The notes under the pieces are model-generated. The model was given only the letters and a program-made list of their open reading frames with translations. It had not been told where the DNA came from and made no database searches. A program made the translations under genes and the position numbers. Source: an uncultured Bacteroidota bacterium (GTDB taxonomy: Bacteria > Bacteroidota > Bacteroidia > Chitinophagales > Chitinophagaceae). Taken from it: a DNA stretch of 36,923 nucleotides. The stretch lies in assembly GCA_938008665.1 (NCBI GenBank), contig CALLKA010000130.1, positions 1-36,923 on the forward strand. Direction: 5' to 3'. This document shows, in pieces, positions 17,743 through 25,917 of the stretch. Every line of letters starts with the position of its first letter. Positions within the stretch are counted from its first letter, which is position 1.

Positions 17743-17773
17743 CAAAACTATGGAAACTAATCGGGTTTTCAAA
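17743..17773 (-). promoter_or_regulatory. promoter of the tetR-efflux operon
   Basis: On the minus strand, TTTG (17773 to 17770) is followed after exactly 19 bases by TAGTTTTG (17750 to 17743). This is a full match to the Bacteroidota consensus TTTG-N19-TAnnTTTG. Transcription should start near 17736, about ten bases before the tetR start codon. Confidence 0.68.
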
Positions 17774-17780
17774 GTTTCCA
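17751..17780. promoter_or_regulatory. probable TetR operator
   Basis: TGGAAACT (17751-17758) and AGTTTCCA (17773-17780) form a perfect 8-base inverted repeat with 14 bases between, so half-site centres are 22 bases apart, two helical turns. One arm abuts the -7 element and the other covers the -33 element of the minus-strand promoter, the place expected for repression. The operator could also affect the plus-strand gene at 17849. Confidence 0.62.
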
Positions 17781-17848
17781 GGGTTATTTTTTTATATTTT
17801 ATGTCAAATGGCAAAATTGTTTGAAATTTGAGCCTAAACCCATTCAAA

Positions 17849-18541
17849 ATGCCCAGTTTAAGGCAACAAGTCATTCGAAAAAAGATCTTAAGTTCGGTTG
17901 CGCAGTTATTTTTTCAAGGTGTAGTCGTTTTAGCCCCGATTGGTGTGACTATTTGGGTGGTGGTTAGTTTGTTTAATTGGGTAGATAATTTTTTACCTAA
18001 CCTGCTCAATTTTATTTTCCCTTTACAATTCGCCGAAGTCAATGGTCAAATTCCTAAAGTTACAGGACTTGGTTTTGTGGTCGCAATAACACTTGTATTA
18101 TTGGTAGGGTGGTTGTCTTCTTTATTTTTTGTAGAAAGATTAGTGTCCATCTTTGATAAGCTTTTAGAAAAAACGCCCGGTGTTAAAATTATTTATTCTT
18201 CTGTCAAAGATTTTTTAGAAGCATTTGCGGGAAATAAGAAAAAATTTGACCAACCCGTTTTAGTCAATGTTGATGCAACTGATGTGTGGAGAATAGGTTT
18301 TATCACTCAAAAAAACACAGAACATTTCGGACTAAAAGATTTTGTAACTGTATATGTTCCGCATTCCTATGCAATTTCAGGCATAACTTATATTGTTTCC
18401 GCAGATCGAATTAAAAAAATGCCAAAAGGGGTGAATGCATCTGAGGCAATGAAATACGTAGTTTCAGGAGGGGTAACCACAGTCGATGATGCAGAAAGCG
18501 GATCAACCGTTCATATAGGCAACAGTAACAGCGAAGCCTAA
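17849..18541 (+). CDS. DUF502-family membrane protein
   Basis: This is a small inner-membrane protein of unknown function in the DUF502 family. I choose the ATG at 17849 (230 residues); a TTG seven codons earlier is possible but less likely. Two hydrophobic segments are seen, about residues 17-42 (FQGVVVLAPIGVTIWVVVSL) and 74-96. They are followed by the family hallmark PGVKIIYSSVKDFLEAF and a soluble part with VWRIGFITQ and YVPHSYAISG. It is divergent from the tetR-efflux operon with 123 bases between, so the TetR operator lies in its upstream region as well. The next gene is serC; no functional link is evident. Confidence 0.82.
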   Translation: MPSLRQQVIRKKILSSVAQLFFQGVVVLAPIGVTIWVVVSLFNWVDNFLPNLLNFIFPLQFAEVNGQIPKVTGLGFVVAITLVLLVGWLSSLFFVERLVSIFDKLLEKTPGVKIIYSSVKDFLEAFAGNKKKFDQPVLVNVDATDVWRIGFITQKNTEHFGLKDFVTVYVPHSYAISGITYIVSADRIKKMPKGVNASEAMKYVVSGGVTTVDDAESGSTVHIGNSNSEA

Positions 18542-18595
18542 TTTGATAACCTTACTAATTGATTAAAAAAGAATTTAAATAATTTATTTCAACTA

Positions 18596-19654
18596 ATGCA
18601 ACTGCACAATTTTAATTCAGGCCCATCTATCTTACCACCACAAGTTTTAGAACAAGCGGCTGCAGCGATTCACAATTTTAATAACACTGGATTATCTATT
18701 TTAGAAATAGGACATCGCACTTCGCATTTTGTTGAAGTAGTAACAGAGGCGCAACAAATTATTAAAAGATTAATGGGATTAGATGATGCATATGAAGTGC
18801 TTTTTTTACAAGGAGGCGCTACCATGCAGTTTATGCAAGTGCCCATGAATTTATTAGATGAAAACGGATTGGCTGCGATTTGTGACAATGGTGTTTGGGG
18901 AAACAAAGCAGTTAAGGAGGCCGGTATTTTTGGTCCTGTAAAAGTGGTATCCGATACTTCAGATAAAAAGCATACCTATTTAAATAAGCAATTGGACTTA
19001 CCCAATAACACTACTTATTTACACATTACGACCAACAATACAGTAGAGGGAACTCAATGGCATCAATACCCACAGACGAATGCCTTTTTGGTTGGCGACA
19101 TGAGTTCGGATATTTTTTGCAGACCCACTGCATTTAATCAATTTGATTTAATTTATGCAGGTGCACAAAAAAATATGGGCGCTGCAGGGGTTACTATCGT
19201 AGTAGTTAAGAAAGAAATTTTAGGAAAAATAAATAGAAAAATTCCAGCCATCCTTGATTATAAAAAACATATCGAAGCAGGATCATTATTAAATACACCT
19301 CCCGTTTTTTCAATTTATGTTAGCTTGCTTACGCTGCGTTGGATTGAAGCGCAAGGTGGATTGGTTGAAATGGGTAAACGAAATCATGCAAAAGCACAAC
19401 TATTATATGATACTATTGATCGCCTTCCTGCTTTTCATTGTCCAATTGCAAAAGAAGATAGAAGCATTATGAATGCGGTTTTCTTTTTAACAGATCCAAC
19501 GAGAGAAGTAGCATTTTTAGATTTGTGTAAAAAAGAAGGAATGATAGGTGTTAAAGGATACAGAACTGTTGGCGGCATTCGAGTAAGTATGTATAATGCA
19601 ATGCCCATAGCAAGTGTGCAAACATTTTGCGACCTGATGAAATCCTTTGGTTAA
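18596..19654 (+). CDS. serC: phosphoserine aminotransferase
   Basis: SerC converts 3-phosphohydroxypyruvate and glutamate to phosphoserine and 2-oxoglutarate, the second step of serine synthesis, and it also serves the pyridoxal phosphate route in some bacteria. The 352-residue product starts with the family block HNFNSGPSILPPQVLEQA, then GLSILEIGHRT, FLQGGATMQFMQVPMN and the PLP lysine K192 in AGAQKNMGAAGVT. The C-terminal end has GVKGYRTVGGIRVSMYNAMP, typical of SerC. Length is normal. It lies 39 bases before a DUF1015 gene, a neighbour it often has in Bacteroidota, but serA (phosphoglycerate dehydrogenase), often found with them, is not here. Confidence 0.96.
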   Translation: MQLHNFNSGPSILPPQVLEQAAAAIHNFNNTGLSILEIGHRTSHFVEVVTEAQQIIKRLMGLDDAYEVLFLQGGATMQFMQVPMNLLDENGLAAICDNGVWGNKAVKEAGIFGPVKVVSDTSDKKHTYLNKQLDLPNNTTYLHITTNNTVEGTQWHQYPQTNAFLVGDMSSDIFCRPTAFNQFDLIYAGAQKNMGAAGVTIVVVKKEILGKINRKIPAILDYKKHIEAGSLLNTPPVFSIYVSLLTLRWIEAQGGLVEMGKRNHAKAQLLYDTIDRLPAFHCPIAKEDRSIMNAVFFLTDPTREVAFLDLCKKEGMIGVKGYRTVGGIRVSMYNAMPIASVQTFCDLMKSFG

Positions 19655-19693
19655 AAAATTTAAATCTCAAAAAAAAGAACGAACTTCGCGCCC

Positions 19694-20953
19694 ATGGCAA
19701 AAATTAGTCCCTTTGAAGCAGTGCGTCCACAGCCTCAATTAGCAAAGCAAGTTGCAAGCAAACCATACGATGTATTAAATAGTGCGGAAGCAAAAATAGA
19801 AGCAGTAGGAAATGCCTATTCTTTTTTACATATCACCAAAAGTGAAATTGGATTACCAGATACGATTGATATTCATAGTACAGAAGTGTATGAATTAGCA
19901 TTAAATAATTTAACTGCATTTATACAACGTGATGTATTATTCAAAGAATCAAAACCATGTTATTATATTTATCAATTAATTATGGATGGTCGTGCACAAA
20001 CAGGATTGGTTTGTGTAAGTAGTATTGATGATTATAATAATGATATCATTAAGAAGCATGAGTTTACGCGTCCTGAAAAAGAATTGGATCGCATCAATCA
20101 TATCAAGACCACAGGCGCACAAACAGGAAATGTTTTTTTAGCTTATCGAAATCAAGCAAGTATAGATACCTTGATAGATAAATGGAAAACCAATAAAACA
20201 CCGGTATATGATTTTACTGCAGATGATGGTATACAGCATACGGTGTGGGCGGTGAGTGATGAAACTGTGATTGATCAAATCACCCATATTTTTGAAACCG
20301 AAGTACCTTGTACTTATATCGCAGATGGACATCACCGTGCAGCTTCAGCAGCAAAGGTATTGGTTGCATTGCGTGAAGAAAATAAAACAAAAGCGGGCGA
20401 TGATGAAAAAAAGATCTCACCTTATTTTTTAACTACTTTATTTCCATCTAATCAATTACAAATCATGGATTATAACCGTGTGGTAAAAGATTTAAATGGA
20501 CATACCGCGGAAGCTTTTATTGCAGCTTTATCGAATCAATTTGAAGTAGCTACTTGCGATATCGCATATAAACCAACTGCATTACATCATTTTGGTATGT
20601 ATGTAGATAAAACTTGGTATAGTTTAATTGCAAAACCGGGAACGTACAATGACGCAGACCCGATTGGGGTTTTAGATGTCACTATTTTACAAAATAATAT
20701 TTTAGCGACTTTATTAAATATACATGACCAACGCACTGATAAGCGCATTGATTTTGTTGGCGGTATTCGTGGATTAGGAGAATTAGAGAAACGCGTTGAT
20801 AATGGTGATATGGCAATTGCATTTAGTTTGTATCCCGTGACCATTGATCAATTATTTAATATCGCAGATGCAGGTGAAGTAATGCCACCAAAAAGTACTT
20901 GGTTTGAGCCAAAATTGCGCGATGGTTTATTGACCCACTTAATACATTCTTAA
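19694..20953 (+). CDS. DUF1015-family protein
   Basis: The 419-residue soluble protein belongs to DUF1015, a family without an established activity. It starts with the typical ISPFEAVRPQPQLA, keeps the DVLNSAEA and KPCYYIYQL blocks and has the most conserved motif IADGHHRAASA with D211, H213, H214 and R215, which looks like an active or metal site. The end has PPKSTWFEPKLRDGL, also usual. It follows serC by 39 bases with no terminator between, so it is probably in the same transcript. The repeated association of this family with serine synthesis genes suggests, but does not prove, a role near that pathway. Confidence 0.88.
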   Translation: MAKISPFEAVRPQPQLAKQVASKPYDVLNSAEAKIEAVGNAYSFLHITKSEIGLPDTIDIHSTEVYELALNNLTAFIQRDVLFKESKPCYYIYQLIMDGRAQTGLVCVSSIDDYNNDIIKKHEFTRPEKELDRINHIKTTGAQTGNVFLAYRNQASIDTLIDKWKTNKTPVYDFTADDGIQHTVWAVSDETVIDQITHIFETEVPCTYIADGHHRAASAAKVLVALREENKTKAGDDEKKISPYFLTTLFPSNQLQIMDYNRVVKDLNGHTAEAFIAALSNQFEVATCDIAYKPTALHHFGMYVDKTWYSLIAKPGTYNDADPIGVLDVTILQNNILATLLNIHDQRTDKRIDFVGGIRGLGELEKRVDNGDMAIAFSLYPVTIDQLFNIADAGEVMPPKSTWFEPKLRDGLLTHLIHS

Positions 20954-21031
20954 AAAATTGTTGAAGCCGACACGCAACAGGTCGTCGTTTTGTAAAACAA
21001 ATAATTTATTTTTTAAAATAGCAAATCATTG

Positions 21032-21059
21032 AAAACCAACCGTTACGGTTGGTTTTTTT
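21032..21059 (+). terminator. terminator after the serC unit
   Basis: AAAACCAACCG (21032-21042) and CGGTTGGTTTT (21046-21056) form an 11-base-pair stem with loop TTA, followed by further T to 21059. It ends the serC-DUF1015 transcript 79 bases after the last stop codon. Confidence 0.88.
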
Positions 21060-21135
21060 ATGGATTAAATTGACGAAAATTCTTTTTTTTATGCTTCTAT
21101 TTTTGTATTTTGTAAAGTAAATAATTGCCTGCTAT

Positions 21136-22917
21136 ATGGAAATCAAAAGACTCTTTGATTGTATTGATCATCAATTGACCAATTTTCCGCAAGAAGCCAT
21201 GTTGGCTGGAAAAGAAAATGGAATATGGCGAAAGTATTCAACACAAGAGGTTGCACAAACAGCCAATGAACTGAGTGCTGGTTTGTTAAGCCTAGGATTG
21301 TCTGCCAATGATTTCACAGCAGAAGGAAGTGATAAAATTGCCATCATCAGTAGCAATCGACCTGAATGGTTAATTGCAGATATGGCAACCCAACAAATTG
21401 GTGTGATATGGGTACCTGTTTATCCAACGACCAATCCATTGGAACTTACATTTATTTTAAATGATGCATCCGTTAAATATATGTTTGCGAGTAATCAAGA
21501 ACTATATGATAAAGTCATGTCCATCAAGGATAAGGTTCCTTGTTTAAAAGAGGTTTACACCTTTGATAAAATTGCGGGTGCGAAGCATTGGACTAGTTTA
21601 TTTAATAAGGATGCAGATTTAATTTCACAGGTACAGGTGATTAAAAAAACGATACCTGTGGATCAGGTAGCCACATTTATATATACTTCTGGAACCACGG
21701 GAACACCTAAGGGGGTCATGCTTACGCATAAAAATGTGTACTTCAATTTGATGATGGGAAAAAAATCATTTCCTTTTTATGATGCGCCCGAACAAAAAGT
21801 GTTGAGCTTCTTACCATTGAATCATATTTTTGAAAAAGTAGCTTCTTACATCTATATGTATAGTGGCATGAGTATTTATTATGCTGAAAGCTTGGAGACC
21901 ATTGGAGAAAATTTAAAAGAAGTTTCTCCGGATTGTTTTTCAACGGTGCCAAGGCTATTAGAAAAAATGTTTGAAAAAATAATGATGAAGGGAGAGGAGT
22001 TGACTGGTGTAAAACGAAAATTATTTTTTTGGGCAGTGGCCTTGGGTGAAAAGTATGACAATATAATTCCAGGTAGTTGGTGGTATCGTACGCAATTAAA
22101 ACTTGCGAATAAATTAATATTTGTAAAATGGCGTGAAGCTGTAGGTAATAATGTAAAATTTATTGTAACAGGGGGTGCTGCATGTCAAGTAAAATTATTG
22201 CGTATTTTTAATGCTGCACAAATACCAGTATATGAAGGCTATGGACCTACCGAAAATAGCCCCATCATTAGTTTAAATTTGAGAAGCACAGGAGGAACTA
22301 AATTCGGAACCGTAGGAAAAGTAATTGAAGGGGTTGAATATAAGTTAGAAGCGGATGGTGAAATTTGTGTGGCTGGACCAAGTGTAATGCAAGGTTATTA
22401 CAAGCGTCCCGATTTAACTGCCGAAACAATAATTGATGGTTGGTTGCATACAGGCGATATTGGCGTTGAAGAGGCGGGGGGTTATTTAAAAATTACCGAT
22501 CGTAAAAAAGAATTATTTAAAACCAGTGGTGGCAAATATGTTGCACCGCAACCTGTTGAAAATAAGCTGAAGGAAAGTCCATTTGTGGAGCAAGTCATGT
22601 TGGTAGGTGATAATAAGCGCTTTGTGAGTGCGTTAATAGTACCTTCTTTTGCAAAATTAAAAGAGTGGACAAAGCAACATGGTATTCAGTTTACGAGCAA
22701 TGAGGAAGTCATAAAAAATTCAATGGTATTGGCACTTTACGAAGATGCCGTAAGTGAGTATAATCAATTATTTAATCAGGTAGAGCAGGTTAAAAAATTC
22801 ACATTGATTCCAAGAGAATGGGGTATTGCTTATGATGAGATGACACCCAAAATGAGCATCAAGCGAAAAGTAATTCTATCGCATTTTGAAAAGGAAATTG
22901 AAGCAATGTATGTGTAA
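21136..22917 (+). CDS. long-chain acyl-CoA synthetase (AMP-forming)
   Basis: This is a member of the ANL adenylating family, 593 residues, that activates long-chain fatty acids to acyl-CoA by way of an acyl-AMP. The ATP/AMP motif YTSGTTGTPKGVMLTHKN starts at residue 183. GYGPTENSPI, GWLHTGDIG and the hinge region DRKKELFKTSGGKYVAPQP follow in the expected order. The end carries the catalytic-lysine region TPKMSIKRKVI. It resembles the bacterial long-chain synthetases annotated as FadD or FAA1-like proteins. It stands alone between the serC terminator and a convergent unknown gene whose stop lies 4 bases beyond its own. A TATTTTTG element at 21098-21105 could be its -7 box, but no well-spaced -33 was found. 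Confidence 0.93.
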   Translation: MEIKRLFDCIDHQLTNFPQEAMLAGKENGIWRKYSTQEVAQTANELSAGLLSLGLSANDFTAEGSDKIAIISSNRPEWLIADMATQQIGVIWVPVYPTTNPLELTFILNDASVKYMFASNQELYDKVMSIKDKVPCLKEVYTFDKIAGAKHWTSLFNKDADLISQVQVIKKTIPVDQVATFIYTSGTTGTPKGVMLTHKNVYFNLMMGKKSFPFYDAPEQKVLSFLPLNHIFEKVASYIYMYSGMSIYYAESLETIGENLKEVSPDCFSTVPRLLEKMFEKIMMKGEELTGVKRKLFFWAVALGEKYDNIIPGSWWYRTQLKLANKLIFVKWREAVGNNVKFIVTGGAACQVKLLRIFNAAQIPVYEGYGPTENSPIISLNLRSTGGTKFGTVGKVIEGVEYKLEADGEICVAGPSVMQGYYKRPDLTAETIIDGWLHTGDIGVEEAGGYLKITDRKKELFKTSGGKYVAPQPVENKLKESPFVEQVMLVGDNKRFVSALIVPSFAKLKEWTKQHGIQFTSNEEVIKNSMVLALYEDAVSEYNQLFNQVEQVKKFTLIPREWGIAYDEMTPKMSIKRKVILSHFEKEIEAMYV

Positions 22918-22921
22918 CTAA

Positions 22922-24490
22922 TTACGCGTTTGCCAAAAACTTTTCCTTAATAATTGTTTGTACTTGTTTGTTTTGTATTTTACTTTCCAACCAGGAAATA
23001 ATATCCAAATACATAAAGGCGCGGCTTTCCAATTTATTACCAGTAAGTGGTTGCAATGTTTCGAGTAAGTGAATAAATGATTTTTTAATTATTTCTTTGT
23101 TACTTAACAAGCTATTTTCTTCTCCACCTTTTTGAATAGATTTTCTTAAAAAATTAAATAGCACCTCTTCCACCGTACTTAAGTTTTTCATTTTATACAT
23201 AAAACGATAAACCGATTTGGATAAATAATTGACTACGTCGGTATTGCCTAATTCATAATGTGCAATCAAATGTAATAAACGTGCGTAACATTGGATATCA
23301 TCACGCAGGTTCAGTTTCCAGTTGATAATTCTATTTAAATAATCAATCGCTTTGGCAGGCTTTCCTGCACCAAAATACAAACAAGCAATTTTATAGTAAA
23401 ACACCAGTATACGGTGACTATCTAAGTACAATTCAATTTCCTTCAACTTGGCTTCCATGGCGGGTATCATGGCTAAGCCCTCGCTAAAACTACCCTCTAA
23501 AAAGTGCTGATTTATTTTTGCAATGTATAAATAAATAAAACTTTGAATGAGGTTGTTTTTGTTATTTAAAACAATGGGCGTTTCACTATAATTTTCTAAA
23601 ATGCAAATAGTTTCCTTTAATTTTTGAAAGTTTTTTAAATCAAAATGCGAAGTAATTAAATTATGCAGCCCTTTAATATATTGTGCTGTTTCAATTTGTT
23701 TCATATTCTCATTTGCTTCAAACAAGTCCACCCATTTTTGAGAATACCTATAGTGTAATAAAAAATCCTGTGTAATAAACCCATACCAACAATAACATTG
23801 GTAACGATATAAATTTTCATAAAATCCATTAGATGATTTTACCAAATCCATGATAGGGTCATGCATGAGTTTGTCAAGTTCAATTCTGTCTTCATCATTA
23901 CGTGCATGTCCATGTTGAATATACCAGCCATACAATTGCAAGGAAAGGTTGGACGATTTTGCAATTAATTCTAAACGATGATTTACTTCATCAATTTCAA
24001 CACTTAATTGTTGTGCGCGATCCTGCATACTTCTGGTGATATGCAAGGCCTCAATCTTTTTTTCTAAAAATAATACCTGTAATAAATAAGTAACCTGATT
24101 ATTTTGTTTGGTTAATGTTTTTATTTTTTCAAGTAAACGCAAACTTTGAATGTATAAACCTTTGTTGTATAAAATTTTTGCGTGGTCCAGTTGTTCATGA
24201 ATTTGCAAATCAATGTTTTCATTTTGTTTTACAATTCTTAAACTGGATAAAATTTGATCGTACAAATGCGCCTTTAAATTGGACAGCTGTTGTTTTTGAA
24301 TGGACTCGTTTTTACGAAGCAATTCCTCCTCGTCGTACTCCTTCATTTTGTCCAGGGCATCAAATAATTGGATAATCTTTAAATCAGCCGATGCCGAGTT
24401 CCGCTTCACATACAATTTGAAGTTGCGTTTTTCGGCCCTTTCTAGGGATTTAACCAAAATAAATAGAACCTCCGTACTAAGGTTGGGCAT
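22922..24490 (-). CDS. unrecognised helical-repeat (TPR-like) protein
   Basis: I do not recognise a named family. The 522-residue product has no signal peptide or membrane segment and so should be cytoplasmic. It reads as almost entirely alpha-helical. Segments such as AKILYNKGLYIQSLRLLEKI (about 108-127) and IACLYFGAGKPAKAIDYLNR have the spacing of tetratricopeptide helices, with degenerate repeats between. The N-terminal 70 residues are rich in Lys, Glu and Leu (SLERAEKRNFKLYVKR) and may form a helical hairpin. It is convergent with the acyl-CoA synthetase gene and divergent from leuA with 249 bases between. A scaffold or regulatory role would fit helical repeats but is only a guess. The uninterrupted 1.5-kb frame supports a real gene. 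Confidence 0.72.
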   Translation of the reverse strand: MPNLSTEVLFILVKSLERAEKRNFKLYVKRNSASADLKIIQLFDALDKMKEYDEEELLRKNESIQKQQLSNLKAHLYDQILSSLRIVKQNENIDLQIHEQLDHAKILYNKGLYIQSLRLLEKIKTLTKQNNQVTYLLQVLFLEKKIEALHITRSMQDRAQQLSVEIDEVNHRLELIAKSSNLSLQLYGWYIQHGHARNDEDRIELDKLMHDPIMDLVKSSNGFYENLYRYQCYCWYGFITQDFLLHYRYSQKWVDLFEANENMKQIETAQYIKGLHNLITSHFDLKNFQKLKETICILENYSETPIVLNNKNNLIQSFIYLYIAKINQHFLEGSFSEGLAMIPAMEAKLKEIELYLDSHRILVFYYKIACLYFGAGKPAKAIDYLNRIINWKLNLRDDIQCYARLLHLIAHYELGNTDVVNYLSKSVYRFMYKMKNLSTVEEVLFNFLRKSIQKGGEENSLLSNKEIIKKSFIHLLETLQPLTGNKLESRAFMYLDIISWLESKIQNKQVQTIIKEKFLANA

Positions 24491-24579
24491 CGTAGCTAAT
24501 TTATATTCAATTAATTGATAATCAGTAGTTTATGTAAAATTGACCCTGATTACACATTGTAATTTAACCATAAAAATGA

Positions 24580-24611
24580 TGTGAATTACTTGTGAATAGT
24601 GGGTAAATTTG
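24580..24611 (+). promoter_or_regulatory. probable promoter of the leu-ilv cluster
   Basis: TAAATTTG at 24604-24611 is a full match to the TAnnTTTG -7 element. TGTG at 24580-24583, 20 bases upstream, is a one-mismatch -33 element. Transcription would start near 24618 and give a leader of about 120 bases before leuA. Confidence 0.45.
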
Positions 24612-24620
24612 AACAATAAC

Positions 24621-24686
24621 CGGGCTGAATGCCCGTTTTGTATCTGTAAGAGGTTCATAATCAATAAGATGCTTGCAATCTGAACC
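24621..24686 (+). promoter_or_regulatory. structured leader before leuA
   Basis: Two hairpins lie in the proposed leader. CGGGC/GCCCG (24621-24625 and 24631-24635) is followed by TTTT, like a weak intrinsic terminator. A second, interrupted stem pairs GGTTC (24652-24656) with GAACC (24682-24686) and AGAT (24667-24670) with ATCT (24678-24681). No T-box or other known riboswitch is recognised. An attenuation role is possible but unproven. Confidence 0.4.
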
Positions 24687-24739
24687 CTACAAAAACCGAA
24701 AAAAGAGACCAGAATTATACATATTTAAACGATTGAACA

Positions 24740-25891
24740 ATGGGGCAACAAGTTTTCATTTTTGATACTACTTTGCGTGATGGTGAGCAGGTTCCGGGTT
24801 GTAAATTAAACACCAAGGAAAAGTTAGCGCTTGCAGTAAGACTAGAGGAGTTGGGTGTTGATATTTTAGAAGCAGGATTTCCAGTTTCAAGTCCAGGTGA
24901 TTATGAATCGGTGAATCAAATAGCTAAGACCTTAAAAAATACGGTAGTGTGTGGTTTGTCAAGAGCCGTACAAAACGATATTGAAGTTGCAGCTGCTGCA
25001 TTAAAACCTGCAAAGCGTTTTAGAATTCATACAGGTATCGGCACCTCTGATTTGCATATCAAATATAAATTCAATGCAACGCGTGAAGAAATTATTGAAC
25101 GTGCAATAAGTGCAGTAAAATTAGCGCGCAACTTTACGGACGATGTTGAATTTTATGCAGAGGATGCGGGACGCACCGATAACGAATATTTAGCACGCGT
25201 TATTGAAGCCGTGGTAAAAGCAGGCGCAACAACTTTAAACATTCCCGATACAACAGGTTATTGTTTGCCTTACCAATACCAAGCAAAAATGGAATACTTG
25301 GTGAACAATGTTCCCAATATTGACAAAGCAATTTTATCTTGTCAATGTCATAATGATTTAGGATTAGCAACTGCAAATTCAATTGCAGGAGTGATGGGTG
25401 GGGCCCGACAAATTGAGTGTACCATCAATGGATTAGGTGAGCGTGCAGGCAACACTGCGTTAGAGGAAGTAGTGATGGTATTGAATCAACATAGTGATTT
25501 AGGATACAGAACAAATATCAATACCAGATTATTAAATCCAATCAGCCATGAGGTTTCAGAGATCATGCGCATGGGTGTGCAACCTAATAAAGCCATCGTA
25601 GGAGCGAATGCATTTTCACATTCCTCAGGTATACATCAGGATGGATTTTTAAAGGAAGCGCAAACTTATGAAATTATTAATCCAGAATTAGTGGGGGCCG
25701 AAGCAAGTAAAATTGTTTTAACCGCACGCAGTGGCCGTAGTGCACTAGCGCATCGTTTACATAAATTAGGATATGCGTATACAAGAAATGATATCGATGT
25801 TTTATATCCCATCTTTTTACAATTAGCGGATAGAAAAAAAGAAGTATCACATGACGACCTGGTAGAAATAGCAACAGCGTATACAAAATAA
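24740..25891 (+). CDS. leuA: 2-isopropylmalate synthase, short form
   Basis: LeuA condenses acetyl-CoA with 2-oxoisovalerate to 2-isopropylmalate, the committed step to leucine. The 383-residue product has the DRE-TIM metallolyase start FDTTLRDGEQ (residues 8-17, with R13 and the metal ligand D14), NIPDTTGY (167-174), NGLGERAGNTALEE (from 230) and the SSGIHQDG motif of the second subdomain. It ends near the point where E. coli-type enzymes begin their C-terminal leucine-binding domain, so allosteric feedback in the usual way is not expected. At the metal-binding HxH motif it reads SCQCHNDLG: H204 is present but the first His is Gln (Q202). It is first in the leu-ilv cluster, 26 bases before leuC. 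A homocitrate or citramalate synthase is less likely given leuCDB next door. Confidence 0.9.
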   Translation: MGQQVFIFDTTLRDGEQVPGCKLNTKEKLALAVRLEELGVDILEAGFPVSSPGDYESVNQIAKTLKNTVVCGLSRAVQNDIEVAAAALKPAKRFRIHTGIGTSDLHIKYKFNATREEIIERAISAVKLARNFTDDVEFYAEDAGRTDNEYLARVIEAVVKAGATTLNIPDTTGYCLPYQYQAKMEYLVNNVPNIDKAILSCQCHNDLGLATANSIAGVMGGARQIECTINGLGERAGNTALEEVVMVLNQHSDLGYRTNINTRLLNPISHEVSEIMRMGVQPNKAIVGANAFSHSSGIHQDGFLKEAQTYEIINPELVGAEASKIVLTARSGRSALAHRLHKLGYAYTRNDIDVLYPIFLQLADRKKEVSHDDLVEIATAYTK

Positions 25892-25917
25892 AAAAGCGAC
25901 AAAAATATTTTATAAAA

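Noticed and set aside
17828..17848. TTG start for the DUF502 gene, adding seven residues
   Set aside because: The ATG at 17849 is the normal start type here and gives a complete family N-terminus.
21098..21105. TATTTTTG as a promoter -7 element for the acyl-CoA synthetase gene
   Set aside because: No TTG lies 19 to 21 bases upstream; the nearest is 25 bases away, so it is not listed as a feature.
24669..24683. A four-codon Met-Leu-Ala-Ile frame in the leuA leader as a leader peptide
   Set aside because: It is too short to act as a usual attenuation peptide and has no run of control codons; it is mentioned only as part of the leader finding.
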